From an uncultured Clostridia bacterium (GTDB lineage Bacteria > Bacillota_A > Clostridia > TANB77 > CAG-508): a stretch of DNA of 14,037 nucleotides. Each line of letters opens with the position of its first letter. Within the stretch, counting starts at the first letter, position 1. Below the pieces are notes generated by a model. The model ran no database searches. It worked only from the letters and a program-made list of their open reading frames with translations, and was not told where the DNA came from. Below, piece by piece: positions 1 to 8,285 of the stretch. The DNA is taken from the NCBI GenBank assembly GCA_947629855.1, contig CANRFI010000027.1:1-14037 (forward strand), given 5' to 3'. The position numbers and the translations under genes are program-made.

Positions 1-714
1 TTTCAAAAATAATTCAGAATAATTTAACATAATATTTTTATAAAATGACATATATTTTATAAGTAAATTTTCAATATTTATAGTATCAATTAACAAATAA
101 TTATAATTATTTGTTTCTACATTATCAACAAACTTATCTGTTGGAACATCATCAATCGTTTTATAATTTGAATTTAATATAGGTTCTATTGCAAAAGTAG
201 TATTTATATTATCAGTTGTAACAATATAATATCTTTCTGACAAAATTTTACTAGTTTCCGCTTCTTGAATAAGCCCATATACAATAAAATTTGTTGTATT
301 TTCCTCATATATACATCTCATTTTTATAGGAATAAATATTGTATATCTCTCCATTGTTTCAATATACTCTGTCACATTATTAATATTAATTTGATTATTC
401 GAAATATATTCCTTACTTAGCAAACTATAAATTATTGTATTTTTTGTATTTTCATCAATAATGTTGTTATTTTGATCTAATTGTATTGTTTTAGTTGCAT
501 TATCAATATATTTTTGTATACAATTAGCAACACTAAAAAACATATTAACATCCTTTACTGGTTGCATTTCATGTACATATCCATCTGGTTCTTCCTCTTC
601 GATACTGTCATCTTCTTTTTTTATATCATTATGAGAATTTATTAAAAAAATTGCTAAAACACTAACTATAATTATAGCTGATATTATAAGTATCAATTTT
701 TTAATTATTTTCAT
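1..714 (-). CDS. Membrane-anchored extracytoplasmic protein of unknown function (3' end cut by window edge)
   Basis: An open frame begins at the ATG at 714 and stays open for 238 codons to the window edge, so the C-terminus is missing. An AGAAAGGA-like ribosome binding site lies just upstream. Residues 1-4 are MKII, followed by a lysine pair and one hydrophobic segment (about residues 7-24, rich in Leu and Ile). An acidic linker follows (DDSIEEEEPDG, about 35-45) and then a hydrophilic domain rich in Asn, Ile and Tyr. There is no lipobox cysteine, so it should be anchored by the N-terminal helix with the rest outside the cytoplasm. I do not recognise the family. It starts 57 bases after the cell-wall hydrolase gene stop with no terminator between, so it is probably the next gene of the same transfer operon. 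A small envelope-facing accessory subunit of the secretion machine is possible, but that is inference from context. Confidence 0.8.
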   Translation of the reverse strand, partial: MKIIKKLILIISAIIIVSVLAIFLINSHNDIKKEDDSIEEEEPDGYVHEMQPVKDVNMFFSVANCIQKYIDNATKTIQLDQNNNIIDENTKNTIIYSLLSKEYISNNQININNVTEYIETMERYTIFIPIKMRCIYEENTTNFIVYGLIQEAETSKILSERYYIVTTDNINTTFAIEPILNSNYKTIDDVPTDKFVDNVETNNYNYLLIDTINIENLLIKYMSFYKNIMLNYSELFLK

Positions 715-771
715 ATTTATTCCATTCCTTTCTCGTTTCGTTCATAATACATATATAACTATATATATATC

Positions 772-2385
772 TTAAGAAAATCTAAAAGCATGTTTAAATG
801 GTGTTGTTCCATCTCTTCCACTTTGTCTAGCAGAAAGACTAGATATATGCACATTTCTAGAGCAATGAATATATTCGTCGTCACCAAGATAAATTGCTCC
901 ATGTCCAATTCCTCCTGGTGCTTCATTATTAAAAAATATCAAAATATCTCCTGGTTGAATTTCATTTAAGTCTATTTCATGTTCTGTTCCTAAATATGGT
1001 TTATAAGCTTCTGTATACCATGGAACTGTTATCCCATTCTGCCTATGTACCCATTCTACAAATCCTGTACAATCAAATGTATTTGGTCCATGTGCTCCCC
1101 ATACATAATCACATCCTAATTTACTTTTAGCTGTTTCTATTATTTCAGCTACTTTTCCACTAACTGCTCCACCTTTAATATACTGTTTTAATTCTTGCTG
1201 TGCTTGCGTTGTTGTATAGAAATTATGAGTTCCTCCCCTATTTACATATCTTAAGTTATCGTCTTCATCATTAAATAGAAATATACAATTACTTAACCAG
1301 TTTTGCCTCAATGATGCAGCTGGTGTCATAAAATAAATAGCACATTTAGATGTATCTCCATTATTAATAACATTCTCAACTGCATTTCTAGTTGTTGCTG
1401 TTGGAACAGCATTGTTATATGCATTATTAGATGTAGGCTCAAATTGTCCTGGTTGAAATACTACATCTTTTACTGTATCTGGAAAACTTGAACTTAGTAC
1501 TCTATTTAAAATAACACTCACTACATATTCTTGTTGCTCTTGAGTTCCACCGCCTCTTTCTGCATAAGTTATTTTACACAAAATTTCTTTTTCTTCATCT
1601 GTTATATTTATGCTATCATAGGAAACTCTGCCTGTTCCCCCTACAGTAAAGAATTTATTATCCTCATATACACTAAAATCAAATAAGTCTTTATTACCAA
1701 TATTTTTTTCATCTTTTACACATGCAAATAAATATTTTGTTAATTCAACCATATTGGCTGTTTTTGGACTTTGTTCTAATAATTCGTATAACCATTCTGG
1801 TTCAATTGTATTAATTGCATATTTACTATCTCTAAATAATTCAATAAATTTCATTTCATTACCTTCTGCGTGAGGTTCACCAGAAGTATATTGATTGATA
1901 ATAGTTGAACCATTTGCTTCATTTTCATTTGCAATTTTACTATTTTCTGATGAATAAGACTGGTCTTTCCAGAATTTTACGAACCAACAATCTGCATATG
2001 TTAATTCTATATTAGGCGTACTATATTCTGATGTTGTAGTATATGTTAATGCATTTCCTTGTTCATCATACATAACATTTCCATTTTCATCTAATTGCTC
2101 TATTACTGATTGGGTTGTTGTAACTTTATCTTGAACTGCTATTACAATTTCAGAATCTATAGCTAGTTGTGCTAAATTTTCTGTAAATTCAATATCTTCA
2201 CCATCTATCAAGAATGATAGTAAATATTCAAATGGCATTGTATATTTTTCCATTGCACTTTTATAATTAATAGCTTGTCCTTTGCTAATATTAAGTCCTG
2301 TATCTGAATTATAAGACCAGTTAGCAACAATTAATTGTTTTTTTCCGTCTAATGTATAAACAGACAATGCTCTTTCATCATTTCC
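772..2385 (-). CDS. C-terminal segment of the 1291-aa T4SS cell-wall hydrolase: SleB-type hydrolase plus NlpC/P60 peptidase
   Basis: This is the third frame segment of the large hydrolase that starts at 4649. Reading enters through GGA at 2385 after the CGG at 2386-2384. The usual ORF start would be a TTG at 2367, which has only a weak ribosome binding site and would begin mid-domain. In reconstructed numbering, residues about 755-900 continue the linker domain begun in the previous segment (SVYTLDGKK, then YTMPFEYLLSFLIDGEDIEF). About 1018-1146 is a SleB/CwlJ-like hydrolase with the motif ITYAERGGG (candidate catalytic Glu1030), LNRV, QPGQFEP and HNFY. About 1165-1291 is an NlpC/P60 endopeptidase with FDCTGFV (Cys1193), GIGHGAIYLG (His1249) and HCS (His1261). 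The family cuts glycan strands and stem peptides, so the role is VirB1-like: opening the peptidoglycan for the transfer channel. Domain calls are firm. That it is normally made only as part of the fused protein is inferred. Confidence 0.9.
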   Translation of the reverse strand, partial: GNDERALSVYTLDGKKQLIVANWSYNSDTGLNISKGQAINYKSAMEKYTMPFEYLLSFLIDGEDIEFTENLAQLAIDSEIVIAVQDKVTTTQSVIEQLDENGNVMYDEQGNALTYTTTSEYSTPNIELTYADCWFVKFWKDQSYSSENSKIANENEANGSTIINQYTSGEPHAEGNEMKFIELFRDSKYAINTIEPEWLYELLEQSPKTANMVELTKYLFACVKDEKNIGNKDLFDFSVYEDNKFFTVGGTGRVSYDSINITDEEKEILCKITYAERGGGTQEQQEYVVSVILNRVLSSSFPDTVKDVVFQPGQFEPTSNNAYNNAVPTATTRNAVENVINNGDTSKCAIYFMTPAASLRQNWLSNCIFLFNDEDDNLRYVNRGGTHNFYTTTQAQQELKQYIKGGAVSGKVAEIIETAKSKLGCDYVWGAHGPNTFDCTGFVEWVHRQNGITVPWYTEAYKPYLGTEHEIDLNEIQPGDILIFFNNEAPGGIGHGAIYLGDDEYIHCSRNVHISSLSARQSGRDGTTPFKHAFRFS

Positions 2386-4315
2386 GTGCTACTAAAGCAT
2401 CAAATACATCCTCTTCTACAAAAGAAAGTGTTTCAATTGTTCCATTTGCAACTGACATTTCTCCCTTTTCCTTATTTGGTGTTACTCTTTTTATTTCTAT
2501 AGCTCCTTGAAAAGGATTGTCCCCCATAGGTGCAACTTCAAGAGGTTCATCTGCACTAGGTACTTTTACTCCTCCATCCATTATGCCATATTTATATTTC
2601 CATGTTAATATTCTTTCTACTGACTCGTCTATTCTTTCTTCTGTTATTTTTCCATTCTTAACAGCATTAATTATGTCTTTTTTATAATCTTTAAATTTTG
2701 ATGTCATAAGCATATCATTTCCTGCTTCAACTGCTTTTATTGCAACATCAGAATATTTATCTCCTACTGCTTCCATTCCTAAGTCATCTGTCATAACTAC
2801 TCCATCAAAATTAAGATCTTCTCTAATAATTTTATGTACTTCTGGTGATAATGATGCTGGTAATTTATCATCTTTACATGTCATAATATTATGACTAACC
2901 ATAATAGTTGGTACACCTGCTTTTATTCCTGCTTCAAATACTTTTAAATCTTTATCTTTAAATGTACTATAATCTCTTTTATCAACTGCACTTCCACTAT
3001 GTGTGTTTTCATTATTACCATAACCAGGAAAATGTTTTAAACATGTTGAAAGTCCTTTAGAACTCATTGCACTAACAACTGTTTTAACACATTCAGATGT
3101 AACATCAACATTTGTTCCGAAACTTCTTTCATATTTTCCCATATATGAACTTGGACTAGATAAATCAGCTACTGGTGCTAAATTAAGATTTATTCCATTT
3201 TCTAATAAAATATCTGCTTTTCTTTTTTCATCTGTTTCTAGTTTAGTATAATTTTTAGATTCTCCATATGATTTTGCAGATGGAAAATTTCCACTTGCTG
3301 CAGCATTTTGTACCTTTCCACCCTCATCATCTGTTGCATAAATTGCAGGTATATTATTAGATGATTTTGAATCATCTATAGCTGACTTTACATTGCTAAA
3401 ATCACTCCAAGTTAAAACATATCCTCCTGCATCTTGTTTTAGTTCATCTCCTGATGATGTCATTACCATAAACATTTGTGAAACTTTTTCTTCTAAAGAC
3501 ATACTTTCAATTTTTTCTTTTACTTTATCTTTTATATTTTGAAATTCACTAGCATTACTACTTGTATTAACTACAGCATTTTTTATATTGTTAGATAATA
3601 TTTTACCTCCTGAATTATTAGGATGTAACCCATCATCTGTATAACTAGAATTTAAGTTTCCGCTACTATCAGTTAACCCAGCTGATACATCTATAAATTT
3701 TACATTGTAAACCGAACTATTATTATTACAAAATGCTTGTACTTTTTGATTAAAATTTGCAATATTAGAATTTGTTGCATTCCATTTTTGTATATTATTA
3801 TTTACTGGTAATACTTTTTCTACGAAAATTGGCTTAGTTGGATATTTTTCATGTAATTTTTTTATTAATCCTATTAAATCATCAGCTTGACTTAGTTCAT
3901 TAACTCCAAGCATAACACAAATTCCATTAATTTCACTATCTTTTGGTAAATTCGTATCATTAAAGTATTTACCAGTCCAGTCTTTTACATTTATACCTGA
4001 TTCTGCTACATATTTGCAATTTTTACCATCTATATATCCATAATTTTGTAATCTTACTGTAATTGAATCTCCAATAAATAAAAATTTATCTAAACTATCA
4101 ACGTTACTTACTGTTTGTGATTTTCTTAATTGTTCTATATCTATACCTGAAATTGGGTCTCCTAGATTAGGAAGGCTAGTCACTACTTCTGCTTGCATAA
4201 ATTGTAATAATGTAGAAGCATCTTGAACCATTATACTAGGATTTTGTTCATTAATTTTATCTATAATATTTTGTAACTTGTCCTCTACTCCACTTTTTAA
4301 CTGCCAAAAATATCC
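2378..4315 (-). CDS. Middle segment of the 1291-aa T4SS cell-wall hydrolase: SGNH esterase plus GH3 N-acetylhexosaminidase
   Basis: This is the second frame segment, entered through GGA at 4315. An ATG at 4231 could start a 617-aa ORF but has no ribosome binding site, and the frame continues sensibly upstream of it (GYFWQLKSGVEDKLQNIID). The conserved stretch AEVVTSLPNLGDP is followed by an SGNH hydrolase (reconstructed residues about 188-360: FIGDS with Ser195, LGVNEL with Asn250, DDGLHPN with Asp339 and His342). Next is a family 3 glycoside hydrolase of NagZ type (about 379-689: LKHFPGYG at 537-544, MTDDLGM with predicted nucleophile Asp621). Then FQGAIEIKRVTPNKEKGEM starts the linker domain that continues in the next frame. 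Expected activities are deacylation of peptidoglycan and removal of N-acetylglucosamine. The Asp of the usual NagZ Asp-x-His dyad is Asn here (NTHSG, Asn548/His550). The esterase-GH3 block looks inserted into the ordinary T4SS hydrolase scaffold. Confidence 0.88.
   Translation of the reverse strand, partial: GYFWQLKSGVEDKLQNIIDKINEQNPSIMVQDASTLLQFMQAEVVTSLPNLGDPISGIDIEQLRKSQTVSNVDSLDKFLFIGDSITVRLQNYGYIDGKNCKYVAESGINVKDWTGKYFNDTNLPKDSEINGICVMLGVNELSQADDLIGLIKKLHEKYPTKPIFVEKVLPVNNNIQKWNATNSNIANFNQKVQAFCNNNSSVYNVKFIDVSAGLTDSSGNLNSSYTDDGLHPNNSGGKILSNNIKNAVVNTSSNASEFQNIKDKVKEKIESMSLEEKVSQMFMVMTSSGDELKQDAGGYVLTWSDFSNVKSAIDDSKSSNNIPAIYATDDEGGKVQNAAASGNFPSAKSYGESKNYTKLETDEKRKADILLENGINLNLAPVADLSSPSSYMGKYERSFGTNVDVTSECVKTVVSAMSSKGLSTCLKHFPGYGNNENTHSGSAVDKRDYSTFKDKDLKVFEAGIKAGVPTIMVSHNIMTCKDDKLPASLSPEVHKIIREDLNFDGVVMTDDLGMEAVGDKYSDVAIKAVEAGNDMLMTSKFKDYKKDIINAVKNGKITEERIDESVERILTWKYKYGIMDGGVKVPSADEPLEVAPMGDNPFQGAIEIKRVTPNKEKGEMSVANGTIETLSFVEEDVFDALVARK
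2383..2386 (-). other. +1 frameshift site CGGA, middle to C-terminal segment of the cell-wall hydrolase
   Basis: The upstream frame reads GTA GCA CGG AAA TGA TGA, ending in two stops. The downstream frame reads GGA AAT GAT GAA AGA GCA TTG TCT and continues into the SleB/NlpC part. Omitting the C at 2386 gives VAGNDERALSVYTL, a smooth join inside one domain. The window is tight: the +1 frame has TAG TAG immediately upstream and the zero frame stops two codons after the CGG, so the shift must happen at or right next to this codon. Confidence 0.8.
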
Positions 4316-4649
4316 GATTTTCTGAATCCCCTGTTAGCTCTACTAAATCTTCAATATTAGAAATATAAAGTTCCTCTTGAATTGCATCCATTGTTTCTTT
4401 AGCAGCTAAACTTTCTAACCATTTTAAAAAACTGTCAATTAATCCTACAACTGCAAAAACAACTGCAAGAACTAATAATGCTTTTATTAAAATTGGAATA
4501 ACAGCGGCCATAATACTTAGACCTTTTTTAGCATTTTTTAGATTTCTTTGCACATCTTTTATTCCATCTTTTAATTCTTTATCTTCTCCATCACTTAGTC
4601 CAGCATTTTGTTTCAATTCATCCAAATTTTGTGGTTTATTTTCGATCAC
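4257..4649 (-). CDS. N-terminal membrane anchor of the 1291-aa T4SS cell-wall hydrolase
   Basis: This is the first frame segment of the hydrolase. It starts with GTG at 4649, chosen because AGAGGTGG lies at proper spacing upstream. Residues 1-44 are charged and presumably cytoplasmic, 45-77 are strongly hydrophobic (one long or two short membrane helices), and 78-111 begin the extracellular part (LYISNIEDLVELTGDSEN). Codon 112 is CGG. Beyond it the zero frame gives only 19 more residues of basic, unrelated character before a stop, whereas the +1 frame continues directly into the enzymatic domains. Without a shift the product is a 130-aa membrane protein with no enzyme. With it, the anchor places the wall hydrolases outside the membrane next to the channel. 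The stop of the preceding VirB8-like gene is only 24 bases upstream, so the two are cotranscribed. Confidence 0.88.
   Translation of the reverse strand: MIENKPQNLDELKQNAGLSDGEDKELKDGIKDVQRNLKNAKKGLSIMAAVIPILIKALLVLAVVFAVVGLIDSFLKWLESLAAKETMDAIQEELYISNIEDLVELTGDSENRIFLAVKKWSRGQVTKYYR
4313..4316 (-). other. +1 frameshift site CGGA, N-terminal to middle segment of the cell-wall hydrolase
   Basis: The upstream frame reads GAT TCA GAA AAT CGG ATA TTT TTG and closes at TAA 4257-4259. The downstream frame reads GGA TAT TTT TGG CAG TTA AAA AGT and runs into the SGNH/GH3 segment. Skipping the C at 4316 gives GDSENGYFWQLKSGVEDKL, a continuous amphipathic region. The +1 frame is closed by TAA about ten codons upstream of the CGG, so the shift is confined to a short window that includes it. 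Confidence 0.8.
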
Positions 4650-4673
4650 TTATTCCACCTCTTTTTGCAATAT

Positions 4674-5594
4674 TCATAATTCCACTGTTATAGTCATTCT
4701 TTCATCATATCCATTAAAGTTATTTACAATATCAGTAAAACTCATACTTTTTATTTTCAAATCTTCTCTAAATATAAGACCATATTTTATTTGTATTGTC
4801 TTTTCTTCTCCTGCTTGTAATAAAAAATCACTTTCTGCATTTTCATATAATAAAGCATCAAAATTAATATCATTATCATTTGTTACATAAACTGTTCCTG
4901 TATTTTGTCTAGAATCCCATATAATATTACTGTCAGCATTATTTTTAATTTTTACTTGATAAATATAATATTCTTTATACATTTTTACATTTTCTACTGT
5001 TATACTAATTCCATCTTTTTCTTTTTGCTTATTAATCTCTTTTTTTTGTATAAAATTACTTATATTTAGCTTATATGAGTCATCCTCTCTTATTATTGTA
5101 TAATAATCTTCTATATATTCACCACTATTTACTGCTCCAGTTGATAAATTATCTTCATATAATTTAATAATATATGTATCAATATCTGCAGAATTCCAAG
5201 ATTGGAATGTATATGTTTTTTTAGTAGAAAAATTTCTACTCCAATAAGTATTTTTAAATAACTCTATAGTTGGATATAGTTCCTCTTTACATTGAGTAGA
5301 CAAAGCACTATATGCCTTGTCTACTTCTCCATTAATACAATTTTTTAAAAATGATTCTATTAATTCTCCATATGCATTTCTATTATTTTTAGATACACTT
5401 TCTCCTGAAATAATAGATTTACTTTGTTTTTCATATGGTTGTTCTTCTACTACAGTATTATTATTTTGTTTCTGATTTTCTATTTTTGAAAAATGATTAA
5501 ACAATTGTATTACAATAAATATAGCTATAATGATAACTATAATAGTCCAAAATTTTCTTCTATTTTGATTGTATAGTCTAATAATTCTATTCAA
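4674..5594 (-). CDS. VirB8/TcpC-like T4SS assembly protein with NTF2-like domain
   Basis: A 306-aa protein with an unusual TTG start at 5594, supported by a GGGGGG ribosome binding site about eight bases upstream. Residues 1-14 are basic, 15-33 form one membrane helix (FWTIIVIIIAIFIVIQLF), and 40-70 are a polar linker. About 73-185 has the look of an NTF2-like fold: helix AYGELIESFLKNCINGEVDKAY, then SALSTQCKEEL, followed by alternating strands. About 195-306 is a beta-rich second domain. A single anchor with an extracytoplasmic NTF2 domain is the architecture of VirB8 and Gram-positive TcpC-type proteins, which nucleate the transfer channel. Its position between the VirB6-like gene and the anchored wall hydrolase fits that role. 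Sequence similarity alone is weak, so the call rests on topology, fold impression and context. Confidence 0.65.
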   Translation of the reverse strand: MNRIIRLYNQNRRKFWTIIVIIIAIFIVIQLFNHFSKIENQKQNNNTVVEEQPYEKQSKSIISGESVSKNNRNAYGELIESFLKNCINGEVDKAYSALSTQCKEELYPTIELFKNTYWSRNFSTKKTYTFQSWNSADIDTYIIKLYEDNLSTGAVNSGEYIEDYYTIIREDDSYKLNISNFIQKKEINKQKEKDGISITVENVKMYKEYYIYQVKIKNNADSNIIWDSRQNTGTVYVTNDNDINFDALLYENAESDFLLQAGEEKTIQIKYGLIFREDLKIKSMSFTDIVNNFNGYDERMTITVEL

Positions 5595-5661
5595 AAAGGT
5601 ACCCCCCTTTTAACTTATTTTATGTAGTTCCCCTTCTAGTTCTTGGTAGCTTTGGTGTATC

Positions 5662-8265
5662 TTATTGATTTCCTGACTGCCTTGTTTGTCTTCTTTGTTG
5701 TTGTCTTGGTTGACTTGGTTGTCTTTGTTGACTATAAAGTTCATTTTCAGAATGGAATTCAGCAAATATACCCATAGCTTCTTTACCTTTTTCTCTTCCT
5801 AATTTTCTATTAAATCTATTTTCTAGTTCTGCCCTCTTTTCAGTATCAACCAAAATATCATTTGAGAATTTACCAACCTCTTGTGCAATATTTATATATT
5901 TTCCATGATTTGAATTTTCTTCTCCTATGTTGCCGTTTCTATCATGTTTAGCTTCTATTTGTAATCCTTTTTCTATCATTTTATCATCTTTTACACCAGC
6001 TGCTTGATAGTCATACACTGCACTTAATACTTGATCCATAGAATATTTATTACCGGTTTTTGATTCTAACCTTGCTCTTGCATTTGCCCATTTAGATTGA
6101 TTTTGCTTATCAAGTAAGAAATCTTTTTTCTCTTTCTTTAGTTCTTTCTCTAATTTTTTCTGTCTAGCACCTTCATTACCATATAATTCTTCGTTATATG
6201 CATCTTTTATTGCTTCAGGTCTTTCTGATATCCATTGAGCAGAAGCATTTCCAGCAGCACTTCCTGGTCTTCTTCCTAATGCATATCCTCCACCTGCTGC
6301 AGCCGCAGTATATTGTGCGACTTTTGAAGGATCACCTGTAGTTAATCCTGCTGCCATTCCTATTGCCCCTAATGCAACACCTCCTGCTATTCCTCCTGCT
6401 ATTCCTCCTGCTGTTCTACCTGCCAGTTTTATACCTGATTTTGCAATCTTACCTTTATTATTCCATAATCTTTTTCCTGTATTTGCAACACCTGAAACTG
6501 GACTTTTTAATCCTCTTTTAAATGTTCTTCCTGCTGCTCCTAATCTTTGTCTTACATTTGGTCTATTTAATCTTTCACGTATTCTAGTATCTATTTGAGG
6601 ATTTCCAGAATTGTCCGAGTTTCCTATATTTTGTTGTGCCGAACCATTATAATATGGATCATTAGCTGGATTGTAATCAGAATCGTATTCATCTGTCCAT
6701 GGATTAAAATATTCACCTTCAGCATTTTGTAAATAGCCTTCAGAAGAGTATTGATTAATTTCTGCTTGTTCTTCTTGTGCTAATCCTTCATCTTCTTCTC
6801 CATCATTTGGTTGCTGATTTCTTTCTTCTCTAACTTCTGGATTTTCTTGTGAGTTGTCTACATTTCCATCTTTATTCCATTCGCTTAAATTTTTAATATC
6901 ACTTCTTGTTCTTATTTTTCCATTATCGTCTGATGATGATGAATTAGAACCTCCTTTTGATTTCCCAGAACCAGCTTTTCCTGTTAAACTTTTTAATGCT
7001 GACATAGTTACAGCACCAGCAGCAAAATCACCTAATCCTCCTGGTGTTTGTCCTCTATCAAATCTAAACATCTTCTTAATAAACTTCTCTGCAGGAACTA
7101 AGAAATAAATTGCAACTAATGCATAAATTGGGTTATTTATTGCTAAATCAGCTGCTGCAGATATTAATGCAGTATATAAAATTAAATGCACTGGTTGTAT
7201 AATCGCATTCATCATATATTCTTTAAACCATAAGTTAAAAGCTTGTGCTTTACCATCTGCTACTTTATCTAATGGATATGTTAGTGCTACAAGTGGTGAA
7301 ATCATAGTAAAGAAGGCCATATATAATACCCTCTTTAAATATGTAAATGTAAATTTAACTGTAAAAATTACAAGTGCTAAATAGATAATAGTATATGCCG
7401 TTGCATCACCAAAATTATCTCTTTGTGCCATAAATCTCATATATCCCATTAAGTTGGTACTGAATTTATTTGTTGTACCACTATCGCCACCTAATTTTGC
7501 ATCTGCATTATCTCCACCTAATTCTACTACAACTTTTGTATTTCCAGATGTATCAAATAATTGGGTTACTTTTTCAGTTAGCATTAGTGTTGCAGACATA
7601 ATATATTGCATAGCAAAAACTAAGCATAAAGCTACTAACCAATCTACTAACCTTTCTTTATACTTTGCTTTTCCTTGTGCAGTTGATTCAATCAAAATTC
7701 TAATTCCTAAATAAATCAAAACAGATAACAATCCTACAATTGCTATATTTCTAAATGTTTTATACCACGTAGCAACTACATTTTGTAAATTACTTGCTAT
7801 TGAAACATTATTTTCTGTGTTGGTTTGTGCAGAATTATAACTATGTGGATTAATAAAATTGACATCTAATGCTGCTATTTTATTAGCAAATATATTTTCA
7901 GGTGAATATAACATATTAGGTAGTTTCCAATCACTAAACATAAATCCGTCAAGTGGCTTATCCACTACTTTAGTCGTTGCTTCCTTTCCTGTTACTTTTA
8001 AAGAACCACTTATAACATTCGGATCTTCCTTGTCTAGCATAACAGAATCAATTAAATTTTCTGTACCTAACATATAGTGGTTCAATAAACCTATTGCAAT
8101 ATCTCCTAAACTTGCTATTAATTGAACTAAAGGTTTTAATAGTTTTCCTCCAAATCCATCACCTTCTGCATATACAGGTTTTGGAATAGTAACGATAAGT
8201 ATCACAATAAGCATAATAGATGCTATTATCTTTTGTATGCTAATTTTTTTTACCCATTTTTTCAT
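5662..8265 (-). CDS. VirB6/TrbL-like polytopic channel protein with long cytoplasmic tail
   Basis: An 867-aa protein starting at ATG 8265 with AAAGGAGG upstream. Residues 11-33 form a signal-like hydrophobic segment ending in VYA. After a mostly extracytoplasmic stretch there are several membrane helices: about 173-192, 207-230, 290-309, 312-333, 355-373 and 378-392. The segment KEYMMNAIIQPVHLILYT (348-365) is characteristic of VirB6-like channel proteins of Gram-positive elements. From about 400 onward it is hydrophilic: Gly/Ser linker, acidic region, basic stretch, a Gly/Ala-rich segment (about 615-670, GGIAGGIAGGVALG) that could insert in a membrane, charged helices, then a Gln/Arg-rich end (QPRQQQRRQTRQSGNQ). 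VirB6 proteins form the inner-membrane part of the conduit. The tail may contact VirB4 or DNA, which is inference. The gene lies 20 bases after the VirB4 stop. Confidence 0.85.
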   Translation of the reverse strand: MKKWVKKISIQKIIASIMLIVILIVTIPKPVYAEGDGFGGKLLKPLVQLIASLGDIAIGLLNHYMLGTENLIDSVMLDKEDPNVISGSLKVTGKEATTKVVDKPLDGFMFSDWKLPNMLYSPENIFANKIAALDVNFINPHSYNSAQTNTENNVSIASNLQNVVATWYKTFRNIAIVGLLSVLIYLGIRILIESTAQGKAKYKERLVDWLVALCLVFAMQYIMSATLMLTEKVTQLFDTSGNTKVVVELGGDNADAKLGGDSGTTNKFSTNLMGYMRFMAQRDNFGDATAYTIIYLALVIFTVKFTFTYLKRVLYMAFFTMISPLVALTYPLDKVADGKAQAFNLWFKEYMMNAIIQPVHLILYTALISAAADLAINNPIYALVAIYFLVPAEKFIKKMFRFDRGQTPGGLGDFAAGAVTMSALKSLTGKAGSGKSKGGSNSSSSDDNGKIRTRSDIKNLSEWNKDGNVDNSQENPEVREERNQQPNDGEEDEGLAQEEQAEINQYSSEGYLQNAEGEYFNPWTDEYDSDYNPANDPYYNGSAQQNIGNSDNSGNPQIDTRIRERLNRPNVRQRLGAAGRTFKRGLKSPVSGVANTGKRLWNNKGKIAKSGIKLAGRTAGGIAGGIAGGVALGAIGMAAGLTTGDPSKVAQYTAAAAGGGYALGRRPGSAAGNASAQWISERPEAIKDAYNEELYGNEGARQKKLEKELKKEKKDFLLDKQNQSKWANARARLESKTGNKYSMDQVLSAVYDYQAAGVKDDKMIEKGLQIEAKHDRNGNIGEENSNHGKYINIAQEVGKFSNDILVDTEKRAELENRFNRKLGREKGKEAMGIFAEFHSENELYSQQRQPSQPRQQQRRQTRQSGNQ
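6380..6415 (-). repeat. Three 12-base in-frame tandem repeats inside the VirB6-like gene
   Basis: On the plus strand the unit CCTCCTGCTATT occurs twice and a third copy differs by one base (CCTCCTGCTGTT). It encodes the repeated GGIA/GGIA/GGVA of the Gly/Ala-rich segment. Because the unit is a multiple of three, copy-number change would keep the frame. Confidence 0.8.
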
Positions 8266-8285
8266 TGTTTCCTCCTTTACTACTC

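Noticed and set aside
720..771. A 14-codon ORF before the left-edge gene.
   Set aside because: It lacks a ribosome binding site, overlaps the real start in another frame and has no recognisable content.
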